The notes under the pieces are model-generated. The model had not been told where the DNA came from, searched no databases, and saw only the letters and a list, made by a program, of their open reading frames with translations. 64,000 nt of DNA, taken from NCBI GenBank assembly GCA_041748655.1, contig JBGTCV010000006.1:62001-126000 (forward strand), written 5' to 3'. Origin of the DNA: Leptofilum sp041748655 (GTDB lineage: Bacteria > Chloroflexota > Anaerolineae > Promineifilales > Promineifilaceae). Positions 42,236-49,838 of the stretch are shown in pieces (within the stretch, counting starts at the first letter, position 1; every line of letters starts with the position of its first letter). The translations under genes and the position numbers were made by a program.

Positions 42236-43978
42236 CTATTTGATCTGGCCGCGAATTTCACCCGGTGGGTGAGCGGCGGTATGCACATTGACGTAGGTGT
42301 CCCCGCTGCGCAGGGCCGCCACAACGTCTGCAACGGTGGTCCAGCCACAGCCGTTGCCGGGGTCTGGTGCTGTGATGGTGCCTCGGGCCAGAACACCTTG
42401 CACCGTGACGGGACCGCCACTAAAGAGGGTCACGCCCACGGGGCCATTTTCCCCGACGGGGGCACAGTGGATGTGAGCCGCCAGGACATCTTCAATGTTC
42501 CGCACGCGTAAATCATAGCGTACGGCCGTTTCTGCGGCATTTGTCTCGAAGGTGGCAATTCCCACAGCATCCGTGTCGACAGGCGGCACTTCCTCTGCTC
42601 CGCTGAGATCGGCGCGGAAGCGGCGGCGATCATCCGGCACAATACGCATCACGACGCCGGTGTCTTCAAACGGCGTGCCCGTGCTGTTGGCCAGTACGTA
42701 CAGTTCGCCCTGTGCATCCTGACCAAAACCGAGCAGGGACATGCCAAGGTTTTCTTGCCCGGCAATTTGGAACTCCAAGATTTCATTGTTTTCGTCGAGG
42801 TAGAACAAACGGCCGTCGTTGCTGAAGGTTTGGGCAAATTCGCCAAAGACATAGTGGCCGTGTAGATCGGCAACGCGCTGGCCGTAATAGACAAACCCGC
42901 CCACAATGGCCACACCCTCATCATGGTCATATTCTGCAATAGGGTCGATCAAGTCAGGATGGTCTGTGTCGCAGGTAAAGACAAAGCCGGGATCTGCGCC
43001 GTTGGGATCGAAGCAGAAAGAACCTTCCTTAATGTTCCAGCCGTAATTACCGCCCGCTGAAACAACATCCACCTCTTCCAGGTCGCCTTGACCCACATCA
43101 GCCGCGTACAACTCTCCGTTCAAGGCATCAAAGGAGAAGCGATAAGGGTTGCGGAACCCGTAAGCGTAGATTTCCTCAACATGCCCGTCCTGGCTTGCAA
43201 AAGGATTGTCGGCCGGAATGCCGTATTGGCCATTGGCTGAATTGCTGCCCAGGGGATCGATGCGCAGGATGGTGCCCAAGATGGTCCCCGGATCTTGACC
43301 GTTGCCATTCGGGCCGTGACCAACACCTTCATCGTCCCGGTTCCCGCCATCGCCGAGGGAAATGTACAGGTGTCCATCCGGGCCAAAGGCGACTGTGCCG
43401 CCGTTGTGGTTAAATTGGGGCTGATCAATACGCAGCAGCTCGCGAGCGCTGCCGGGATCGGCCGCGCCGCGGCACGGGTCAGGCACCTGCCATTCGGTAA
43501 TCACCGTTTGATGATTGGCGGTTTCACCTGCTGGCATGGTGGAGAAATCAGCCGGGCCAGCGACCGGCTGTGAGGTGTAGGTGTAGAGCAGACCGTTTTG
43601 CTCATAGTCTGGATGAAAGATCGTCCCTAAAAAGCCACGCTCATCAAAAGAGCCAGGCCCAAAAGCGCCCAGATCCACCAGCAAATCACTCACATCGAGG
43701 AAGACAGTTTTGTCCCCAGAGCGCATCGTGATGTGCCACAAGATGCCAACCTGGTCTACGACAAAGAGGCCGCCGTGACATCGATTGGAAACGGCCGTGC
43801 CCCACACCGGTGCCGTTAAGCCGGAAGCAACGGTTTGCAGCTGGACCTGCACGCTGCCTTCGGCAATGGGGGCCGGAATGGGATCTTCAAGCGGTTCATG
43901 GTTGTTGGCAGCGGTACTGGCCACGATGGTTAAACCAAACAGTAGAGCTATCAACGTGATAAACATTTTCTTACGCAT
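42236..43978 (-). CDS. PQQ-type sugar dehydrogenase with C-terminal CHRD domain
   Basis: The 580-residue exported protein has a signal peptide (MRKKMFITLIALLFGLTIVA). Residues about 45-460 form the six-bladed propeller of soluble aldose/glucose-sorbosone dehydrogenases: GLFVVDQVGILW, RGFLGTIFHPDY, FNHNGGTVAFGPDGHLYISL, AYGFRNPYRFSFD and AGGNYGWN. The last 120 residues are a CHRD domain (FRADLSGAEEVPPV ... AHIHCAPVGENGPVGVTLF ... YVNVHTAAHPPGEIRGQI). CHRD is named from chordin and is common on bacterial surfaces. The electron acceptor and sugar are unknown. Confidence 0.88.
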   Translation of the reverse strand: MRKKMFITLIALLFGLTIVASTAANNHEPLEDPIPAPIAEGSVQVQLQTVASGLTAPVWGTAVSNRCHGGLFVVDQVGILWHITMRSGDKTVFLDVSDLLVDLGAFGPGSFDERGFLGTIFHPDYEQNGLLYTYTSQPVAGPADFSTMPAGETANHQTVITEWQVPDPCRGAADPGSARELLRIDQPQFNHNGGTVAFGPDGHLYISLGDGGNRDDEGVGHGPNGNGQDPGTILGTILRIDPLGSNSANGQYGIPADNPFASQDGHVEEIYAYGFRNPYRFSFDALNGELYAADVGQGDLEEVDVVSAGGNYGWNIKEGSFCFDPNGADPGFVFTCDTDHPDLIDPIAEYDHDEGVAIVGGFVYYGQRVADLHGHYVFGEFAQTFSNDGRLFYLDENNEILEFQIAGQENLGMSLLGFGQDAQGELYVLANSTGTPFEDTGVVMRIVPDDRRRFRADLSGAEEVPPVDTDAVGIATFETNAAETAVRYDLRVRNIEDVLAAHIHCAPVGENGPVGVTLFSGGPVTVQGVLARGTITAPDPGNGCGWTTVADVVAALRSGDTYVNVHTAAHPPGEIRGQIK

Positions 43979-44339
43979 TCTTATTCACTCCTTCTGAATC
44001 GGGGTTTTCTCTTTCTGTTAACAGGGTTGGCAAACTAGCGTCAATCCATAGGCTTCCTCCAATTTGGTACTTCATAGCGGTTCATTGTGAGCTGGAATGA
44101 TGGGCTAATTGCGTTTGGGCTAGAAAGCGAGTTTCTGCCTAATGTCTACGGAGGGTTGCTGGCTGCAGATTTATCAGGACGAAAAAAAGAACGCCTGTTA
44201 ATGAGGCGTTCATAAAAGGTCTATATGGCTGTTTGTGAAAAATGCCGTTAATCTAGCGCATCAAATTTCTAAAATTGCGGAGTCCGCATCTGAGGATGCC
44301 CTCTTCTCCACCCCGCTTTTTACAAAATTCTTGCACTAG
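43979..44339. other. Intergenic region upstream of the sugar dehydrogenase
   Basis: No gene is seen in 361 bases. It contains a minus-strand terminator (44182-44211) and the leader of the dehydrogenase gene, with GGAG close to its start. Confidence 0.55.
44182..44211 (-). terminator. Rho-independent terminator for the upstream hypothetical gene
   Basis: On the minus strand GAACGCCT pairs with AGGCGTTC and is followed by a run of seven T (A-run 44182-44188 on the plus strand), 130 bases past the stop at 44340. Confidence 0.75.
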
Positions 44340-44780
44340 TTACGTTTGGAACCAGAAGCCTTCGATACGGTACAGATTTGGCTCAATGGCTTCGATTTTG
44401 AGGCGCACATAGCGGCCGGGCGAAATTTCTTGATTGGTGGTCAGACTGGGATCGATCACGCTCAAATCAAAGATTTCGTCAAGGCTGTCGGCGCGAACTT
44501 GTAAGTGGCATTCCATTGAATCGTCCAGGAAGCCTGGCGTGTACAGATAATATTCTCCCTCGATTGCCACACCAGGCTGAATGGCCATCACCTCGCGGCA
44601 TTGTTCAAGCTGCGCTGCGCTCAGCGTGGTGGTTTCCACCGGCGCTGCTTCAAGGGTGCGGAAGGCAGAGACGCCAAAAAGGGGAAACAAGAGGAAGAGG
44701 GCGGCGCAGAGCAGCACCAGGCAGCTAGCCGTGACCAGAACAATAATCAATACCGTATTGCTTCGACTTTCTTTGTTCAT
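44340..44780 (-). CDS. Hypothetical membrane-anchored protein
   Basis: The 146-residue product has one N-terminal transmembrane helix (about 10-34) followed by a small extracytoplasmic beta-rich domain with two cysteines (EQCREV and MECHLQV) that could form a disulfide. ATG 44780 is the only good start. It follows the enolase-superfamily gene on the same strand across a palindromic repeat. The family is not recognised. Confidence 0.65.
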   Translation of the reverse strand: MNKESRSNTVLIIVLVTASCLVLLCAALFLLFPLFGVSAFRTLEAAPVETTTLSAAQLEQCREVMAIQPGVAIEGEYYLYTPGFLDDSMECHLQVRADSLDEIFDLSVIDPSLTTNQEISPGRYVRLKIEAIEPNLYRIEGFWFQT

Positions 44781-44797
44781 AGATTTTTTTTGCCTGC

Positions 44798-44840
44798 GTA
44801 GGGCAATCGCATGCTATTGCCGCAATAGCTATTGCCCTAC
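44798..44840. repeat. GTAGGGCAAT/ATTGCCCTAC double hairpin
   Basis: The outer arms GTAGGGCAAT (44798-44807) and ATTGCCCTAC (44831-44840) enclose an inner palindrome CTATTGC-C-GCAATAG (44814-44828). The element overlaps the last four codons and stop of the enolase-superfamily gene. Confidence 0.75.
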
Positions 44841-46019
44841 AGGATTTTCCACCATTTCCAGGTGGAGCTTGTTGCCTTTGTATGGGTAGTCTGCCAGAAC
44901 GGCTTCGTTTAATTCTACACCAAGTCCAGGTTCGGTGGGGGGAATGATGTAGCCGTCTTGCCATTGCAGCGGGGATTTTAGCACTTTGGCATGAAAGTCG
45001 CCCCAGGTGAGAATGCTTTCCTGGATGAGGAAGTTGGGGGTGCAGGTACTCAGCTGGATGTCGGCAGCGGCGGCGATAGGGCCGCAGTAGAGGTGGGGGG
45101 CAATCTGAATGTAGTGGGCTTCGGCCATGCTGGCGATCTTCTTGCCTTCCAGCAGCCCGCCGACGCGCCCCAGGGCCATCTGCCAGATGGCGGCGGCGCG
45201 GTGGTGCAGCAGTTGGGCAAATTCGTACTTGGTGGCCAGTCGCTCGCCGGTGGCGATGGGAATGCTGGTAGCGCGAGCTACCTCGGCCATCGCGATGGGG
45301 TTGTCGGGCGGAGTAGGCTCTTCCAGCCAGAGCGGATCGTATTTTTCCAACCGCTTGGCCAGGCGAATGGCGGCGCTGGGGGTCATCTGGCCGTGGGTGC
45401 CAAAGAGCAGGTCGGCGCGGCTGCCCACCGCTTCCCGCAAGGTTTTGACGAAATTTTCGGCGTGGTCGAGGGCTTCCAGGGAGAGCTGGCGCGGGTCGAA
45501 GGCGGAGTAGTCGCTGATGGGATCGAATTTTACGGCCGTAAATCCCATCGCCACATATTCCAAAGCACGTTTTGCCGCCAACTCCGCATCCCGGTACACG
45601 TCCGTTTGGTCCTCTGGTTGGGGGTAGATGTAGGTGTACGAGCGCAGCTTTTCATGCACCTGGCCACCCAGAAGGGCGTAGGCGGGCTTGTTCACCTCCT
45701 TGCCGATGATGTCCCAGCAGGCCATCTCGATGCCGCTGAGGATGCCCAAAATAGAGGTGTCGGGCCGCTGCGTGTAGCCACTGGAGTAGATGATGCGCCA
45801 CAGCCGCTCAATCTGGAACGGGTCCGCGCCGATGACGTGCCGCTGGCACACATCCTCAATCATTTTGGCGACAACGTGCGGGTGGAAGGGCACGGAGTAG
45901 ACCTCGCCGTAGCCCACCACGCCACCATCGGTGACCAGCTTGAGGAAAATCCAGTAGCGCCCGCCAAAGTGGGGCGGCGGCACGCCAACGACAAATGTTT
46001 CGACAGATGCGATTTTCAT
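44829..46019 (-). CDS. Mandelate racemase/muconate lactonizing enzyme family protein
   Basis: The 396-residue enolase-superfamily enzyme has the capping domain (MKIASVETFVVGVPPP), then GIEMACWDIIGKEVNKPAYALLGG, TAVKFDP, FGTHGQMTP, WLEEPTPPDN and IATGERLAT. The second metal motif is HGQ instead of the Asp-rich site of racemases, closer to sugar-acid dehydratases (galactonate or gluconate type). It follows menE, which invites MenC (o-succinylbenzoate synthase), but the KxK catalytic pair of MenC is not seen. I therefore leave the substrate open. The tail NPVGQ is encoded by a repeat. Confidence 0.8.
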   Translation of the reverse strand: MKIASVETFVVGVPPPHFGGRYWIFLKLVTDGGVVGYGEVYSVPFHPHVVAKMIEDVCQRHVIGADPFQIERLWRIIYSSGYTQRPDTSILGILSGIEMACWDIIGKEVNKPAYALLGGQVHEKLRSYTYIYPQPEDQTDVYRDAELAAKRALEYVAMGFTAVKFDPISDYSAFDPRQLSLEALDHAENFVKTLREAVGSRADLLFGTHGQMTPSAAIRLAKRLEKYDPLWLEEPTPPDNPIAMAEVARATSIPIATGERLATKYEFAQLLHHRAAAIWQMALGRVGGLLEGKKIASMAEAHYIQIAPHLYCGPIAAAADIQLSTCTPNFLIQESILTWGDFHAKVLKSPLQWQDGYIIPPTEPGLGVELNEAVLADYPYKGNKLHLEMVENPVGQ

Positions 46020-46139
46020 GGGCTGCTCCTTCCAGAAATTGGCCGCGGATTTCGCGGATTTACGCGAATTAATCGGCGGTTAGTTTGCTGGTTAGTGGTG
46101 AATAATAAACCCAGAGGACGGATAGTAACAAACCTGTGT

Positions 46140-47735
46140 TCAATTTTGTTCGTCTTGGTTTTTTAACTTGGAGAGTATTTCCGCCACTTGCTCACGGCCG
46201 ATTTTCCCCGAAGCTGTCAGCGGCAGTTGTGCAACCAACTCAATCTGGCGCGGGATTTTGTAGCCAGCGAGATGTTCGCGGCAAAAGGCGATGAGGTCGT
46301 CGGCTGATACGGCCGTTTCCCCCCCAACCTGCACCATCGCCACCACCCGCTGTCCCCATGCCGCATCAGGAATGCCCACGACGCACGCTTCGGTAACGGC
46401 CGTATGCAACCTTAGCACCGCTTCCACCTCAGCCGGATACACGTTTTCACCGCCTGTCACAATCAGATCGCTGCGCCGCTGTACCAGGAAGAGGTCGCCG
46501 TCGGCGTCGAGGTAGCCGAGGTCGCCGGTGTGAATTGTGTTGTTAACCGCGGAGGACGCAGAGAGCGCTGAGTTTTCATTTTCTCTGCGTTCTCCGCGAT
46601 CTCTGCGGTGAATTTCTTTGTCAAAGTAACCAGCCATGACGGTTGGCCCGGTCACCACAATTTCGCCGATTTGGTTTGACGGCCGTTCCACCCCCGCCTC
46701 ATCCACAATTTTGATGCTGGTGAACATGAGCGGTTTGCCCACGCTGCCGGACTTGCGGGCGGCGTCGGCGGGCAGCAGGGTGGCCACCTGCGAGGCGGCT
46801 TCGGTGAGGCCGTAGGTTGTCGCTACCAAAGGTGGGGAATGGTTAATGGTTAATGTTTCTTCACTGGTTACTGAATACTGATCACTGAATACTGACTTAC
46901 GCGGCAGTGCGTTGGCTTGCTGCACCAGCTCTGGTGGGGCGGCAGCACCGCCGAGGAGGATGAGGCGCAGGCTGGTGGGCCAGAAGGTGCGGCTCTGCAG
47001 CAGGCGCTGGAGCATGGTGGGGACGAGGGAGATGAGGCTGATGGGGTTGCTTTCCAGGTCGTGGTTGATGGCTGCTACATCGAAGCGGGGGTGGAGGGAA
47101 ACGGCCGTGCCGTACAAAGCGCTGCGAAACAGCACCGCCAGCCCGCCGACGTGATACAGCGGCAGTACGCTCAGCCAGATGTCGTTGGGATCGATTCCCA
47201 GCCGGTAGGCGGAGGCGTTGGCGCTCCAGAAATGGTTGGCAAAGGTGAGCAGAACGCCCTTCGGCTGGCCGGAAGTGCCGGAGGTGAAGACGACGGATTG
47301 ATAATTGTTAATGGTGAATGGTAAATGGTTAATGGTTAATGATGTTGGCTCGAACCACGCCCCATTAACCATTATCAATTGGCAATTAGCCATTAACCAT
47401 TCACTGGCCTCTTGGCCGAATTCGTCATTTGTAATCAGCCAGGGGGCACTAACGTGCTCAATTTGCCAGCGCAGTTCGGCGGGGGTGAGGCGGGTGTTGA
47501 GCGGGACGAGAATCGCGCCGAGGCGGGCCAGTGCGTGCACCAGGCAGGCATAGGGCAGGCCGTTGGGCAGGTGCACGGCGACAAAATCGCCCGGCTGGAC
47601 GCCTTCCTGCTGCAACCGGGCGCAGGCGGTGTTGACCATCTGGTTGAGATCAACGTAGGCCCAACGCTGCTCACCGATGATGAGAGCGAGTTTATGGGGG
47701 GAAACGGCCGTTTGTTCGCGTAGCCAATCAAACAT
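46140..47735 (-). CDS. menE: o-Succinylbenzoate-CoA ligase
   Basis: The 531-residue adenylate-forming enzyme activates o-succinylbenzoate in menaquinone synthesis. Motifs: TSGTSGQPKGVLLTFANHFW, TTYGLTEAASQVATL, TGDLGYLDADGDLFLVQRRS, GGENVYPAEVEAVL, and the catalytic Lys in LPLTASGKIGREQ. Three in-frame repeat insertions lie at residues about 110-146 (GGTTAATGGT type), 277-299 (CAGTATTCAGT type) and 374-398 (GCAGAG type). Removing about 73 residues gives roughly 458, the family norm. It lies 100 bases downstream of menD in the same direction. Confidence 0.92.
   Translation of the reverse strand: MFDWLREQTAVSPHKLALIIGEQRWAYVDLNQMVNTACARLQQEGVQPGDFVAVHLPNGLPYACLVHALARLGAILVPLNTRLTPAELRWQIEHVSAPWLITNDEFGQEASEWLMANCQLIMVNGAWFEPTSLTINHLPFTINNYQSVVFTSGTSGQPKGVLLTFANHFWSANASAYRLGIDPNDIWLSVLPLYHVGGLAVLFRSALYGTAVSLHPRFDVAAINHDLESNPISLISLVPTMLQRLLQSRTFWPTSLRLILLGGAAAPPELVQQANALPRKSVFSDQYSVTSEETLTINHSPPLVATTYGLTEAASQVATLLPADAARKSGSVGKPLMFTSIKIVDEAGVERPSNQIGEIVVTGPTVMAGYFDKEIHRRDRGERRENENSALSASSAVNNTIHTGDLGYLDADGDLFLVQRRSDLIVTGGENVYPAEVEAVLRLHTAVTEACVVGIPDAAWGQRVVAMVQVGGETAVSADDLIAFCREHLAGYKIPRQIELVAQLPLTASGKIGREQVAEILSKLKNQDEQN
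46543..46612. repeat. GCAGAG-type repeat inside menE
   Basis: TTAACCGCGGAGGACGCAGA and TCTCCGCGATCTCTGCGGTG arms border a 70-base element read in frame on the minus strand as a charged Arg/Glu/Ser/Ala segment. Confidence 0.75.
47298..47405. repeat. GGTTAATGGT-type inverted repeat inside menE
   Basis: Units TAATGGTGAATGGTAAATGG on the left and CATTAACCATT units on the right surround a short centre. The whole is read through in menE on the minus strand as Asn/Leu/Thr-rich sequence (LTINHLPFTINNYQ). Confidence 0.7.
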
Positions 47736-47835
47736 AATGGTTAATGGTGAATGGTGAATTACTCAGGTGCAAGGCACTGGCCGCAGGCGTTTCAATGTGT
47801 TGGAACCGTTTGGCAAGTGCCTTGCACCACTCCAA

Positions 47836-49722
47836 TTACGCCTGCAATTTTGCCAACACTGCTCGGTTGATTTCCCGGCGGATCGCTTCGTCTTGCTGGT
47901 TTTGGGTGTGGACGGCGATGACGCGGGGGGTGGGATCCTGGACGCTGGCGGTGAAGGCGGTGCGGAATGCGTCGCGGCTGTCGGCGCGACTGTACGCCAG
48001 GCCAAACATGCGGCAAATGGGTTTAAAATCGAGGCCGTGGGGCGTGAGGAAGAGGTCGGTGAAGGGTGGCTCGATTTGGGCGATGGGCAGCCGGTTGAAG
48101 ATGCTGCCGCCGTCGTTGTGCAGCAGGACGATGGTAATATTTTTTTCTAACCGCAGAGGCGCAGAGGCCGCAGAGTGTTTCTTTTGTTTCTTTGTATCTT
48201 TGTATCTTTGTATTAAGTTTTTTACCAACAGGAGACTATTCATATCGTGGAAGAAGGTGATGTCGCCCACGACGGCGACGAGCGGCTGGCTGCTGGCGGC
48301 GTACAGCCCCAGGGCGGTGGCCAGGTTGCCATCGATGCCGCTGGCCCCCCGGTTGGCGATGGCGGTGAGCGGTTTGGCTTGGAAACGGCCGTACTGGTCC
48401 AAATGTCGAATCGGCGAGCTGTTGCCCATGAACAGGAGGCTCCCTTCGGGAATCAACTCAACGACATCGGCCACAATTGCGCCGTCGAACAGCTTGCCAG
48501 CCAGGGCGGTTTGCAGGGCGGTTTGGCTGGCTTGTTCGGTCTGGCGGATGGTTTGGAGCCAGGCGGTGTTGGCCCGCTGCGGTAACTTTTGGACGAGTTG
48601 GTGGCAAACGGCCGTTTCGTTCAACTGCATAAAGTGGGTGGTGCGATGGCTGTCATCGGCCCAGATGCCGTTTTCGCGGATGTGCAGTCGGACAACTGGG
48701 CTGATTTTGTCCAGATATTCGTTGAGCCATCTGCTGGTAGGCACCGCGCCAAAGCGCACAATCACCTCAGGCTCTAGCCAACCTGGATCGCTCTGCAAAA
48801 ACGTCTCGTAGCCGCTGATGATTGGATTATCCACAGATTTCGCAGATTTCGCAGATTTTTCCTTTGCGTTCTTTCTAATCTTTGCTTCTTTGCGTTGAAA
48901 ACGCACCCCGGAAATAGAATCAGCCAAAATGGGGTAGCCGGTGCGCTCTGCCAGCTCTATAACCGCCTGTGGAAAGTCGCCGCCAGGGCAGCGCGGGCCG
49001 CAGATGATGAGTCCGTGGGGGTGTTGGGTTAGAACGGCCCTTAGCCAATCAAGCTGTTCAGCACTGGGCTGCAAAGTACCGACAGAAAAATTGTGAATTT
49101 TGAACTGATTACTGAATACTGAATACTGTTCACTGAATACTGAATACTGTTCACTACTCTCTGGTTCCAAAGGCTTGCGAAATGGAAAGTTGACATGCAC
49201 CGGTCCCTTGCGCAGGCCGTTGGCGGTGGCGTAGGCGCGAACGGCCGTTGTACACACGTATCTCAAGACCACCTCCGGCGGATCGGCTTCGGGCAGCGGC
49301 ATGTCTACTGACCAGAGCACCAGGTCGCCAAAAATCTTCACCTGGTCGATGGTCTGGTTGGCCCCGCTGTGGCGCAGCTCATGGGGCCGGTCGCCTGTCA
49401 GGATGAGCAGCGGTACCTGGCTCATCTGGGCTTCCACAATGGCAGGGAGGTAGTTGGCAACGGCCGTTCCCGACGTACACACCAGCGCCACCGGCCGGTT
49501 GCTGGCAATGGCCATGCCCAGGGCAAAAAAGCCCGCGCCCCGCTCATCCAGATGCACAAAGATCTCAATGTCTGGATGCGCCTCAAACGCCAAAGTCAGC
49601 GGCGTGGAGCGTGATCCAGGAGAAATCACGACAGACTCTAGCCCGGCGTTTGCCAAACTGTTAACAAACAAGGCCGCAACGCGCAGGTTGGGATTTTTGA
49701 ATGGTAAATGGTTATTGGTCAT
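47836..49722 (-). CDS. menD: 2-Succinyl-5-enolpyruvyl-6-hydroxy-3-cyclohexene-1-carboxylate synthase
   Basis: This is the 628-residue thiamine-diphosphate enzyme of menaquinone synthesis. The N-terminus has FVNSLANAGLESVVISPGSR and SGTAVANYLPAIVEA. The central region has the substrate-binding KGPVHVNFPFRKPLEP. The C-terminal ThDP part has SLLFMGNSSPIRHLDQY, NRGASGIDGNLATALGLYAA and VVGDITFFHDMNSLL. Three repeat-derived inserts at residues about 187-210, 272-298 and 500-526 add roughly 68 residues; subtracting them gives about 560, the usual length. The last insert lies in the ThDP domain just after the DITFFHDMNSL segment. Confidence 0.93.
   Translation of the reverse strand: MTNNHLPFKNPNLRVAALFVNSLANAGLESVVISPGSRSTPLTLAFEAHPDIEIFVHLDERGAGFFALGMAIASNRPVALVCTSGTAVANYLPAIVEAQMSQVPLLILTGDRPHELRHSGANQTIDQVKIFGDLVLWSVDMPLPEADPPEVVLRYVCTTAVRAYATANGLRKGPVHVNFPFRKPLEPESSEQYSVFSEQYSVFSNQFKIHNFSVGTLQPSAEQLDWLRAVLTQHPHGLIICGPRCPGGDFPQAVIELAERTGYPILADSISGVRFQRKEAKIRKNAKEKSAKSAKSVDNPIISGYETFLQSDPGWLEPEVIVRFGAVPTSRWLNEYLDKISPVVRLHIRENGIWADDSHRTTHFMQLNETAVCHQLVQKLPQRANTAWLQTIRQTEQASQTALQTALAGKLFDGAIVADVVELIPEGSLLFMGNSSPIRHLDQYGRFQAKPLTAIANRGASGIDGNLATALGLYAASSQPLVAVVGDITFFHDMNSLLLVKNLIQRYKDTKKQKKHSAASAPLRLEKNITIVLLHNDGGSIFNRLPIAQIEPPFTDLFLTPHGLDFKPICRMFGLAYSRADSRDAFRTAFTASVQDPTPRVIAVHTQNQQDEAIRREINRAVLAKLQA
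48144..48222. repeat. GCAGAGGCGCAGAGG/TTTGTATC repeat inside menD
   Basis: CTAACCGCAGAGGCGCAGAG plus TCTTTGTATCTTTGTATC units are read in frame on the minus strand as QRYKDTKKQKKHSAASAPLR. The same CTTTGTATC units appear at 57573-57646. Confidence 0.72.
48827..48905. repeat. CGCAGATTTCGCAGATTT repeat inside menD
   Basis: Tandem CGCAGATTT units with an inverted TTCTTTGCG part are read in frame on the minus strand as RKEAKIRKNAKEKSAKSAKS. Confidence 0.72.
49092..49160. repeat. GAATACTGTTCACTGAATAC repeat inside menD
   Basis: Three tandem ACTGAATACTG units lie in frame on the minus strand and encode SEQYSVF twice. It is the same family as 41599-41706. Confidence 0.72.
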
Positions 49723-49732
49723 TTTTTTAATC

Positions 49733-49835
49733 TCGTTCCCACGCTCTGCGTGGGAATGCCTGGCGCAGCGCTCTGCGCTGCATGGGGGACGCGGAGCGTC
49801 CTGATCTTCATTCCACGCTCAGCGTGGAACGAGGT
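49733..49835. repeat. CGTTCCCACGCTCTGCGTGG-type dispersed element
   Basis: The 103-base element has ends CTCGTTCCCACGCTCTGCGT and ATTCCACGCTCAGCGTGGAA and an inner GCGCAGCGCTCTGCGC palindrome. It fills the gap between menF and menD. I recognise its plus-strand translation FPRSAWEC from intergenic repeats in many bacterial genomes. Confidence 0.75.
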
Positions 49836-49838
49836 TGT

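Noticed and set aside
44829..46019. MenC (o-succinylbenzoate synthase)
   Set aside because: Position next to menE is suggestive, but the KxK pair is absent and the HGQ metal motif fits dehydratases better.
44991..46166. 391-codon open frame opposite the enolase-superfamily gene
   Set aside because: Antisense shadow of a gene with clear motifs; no RBS or recognisable domain.
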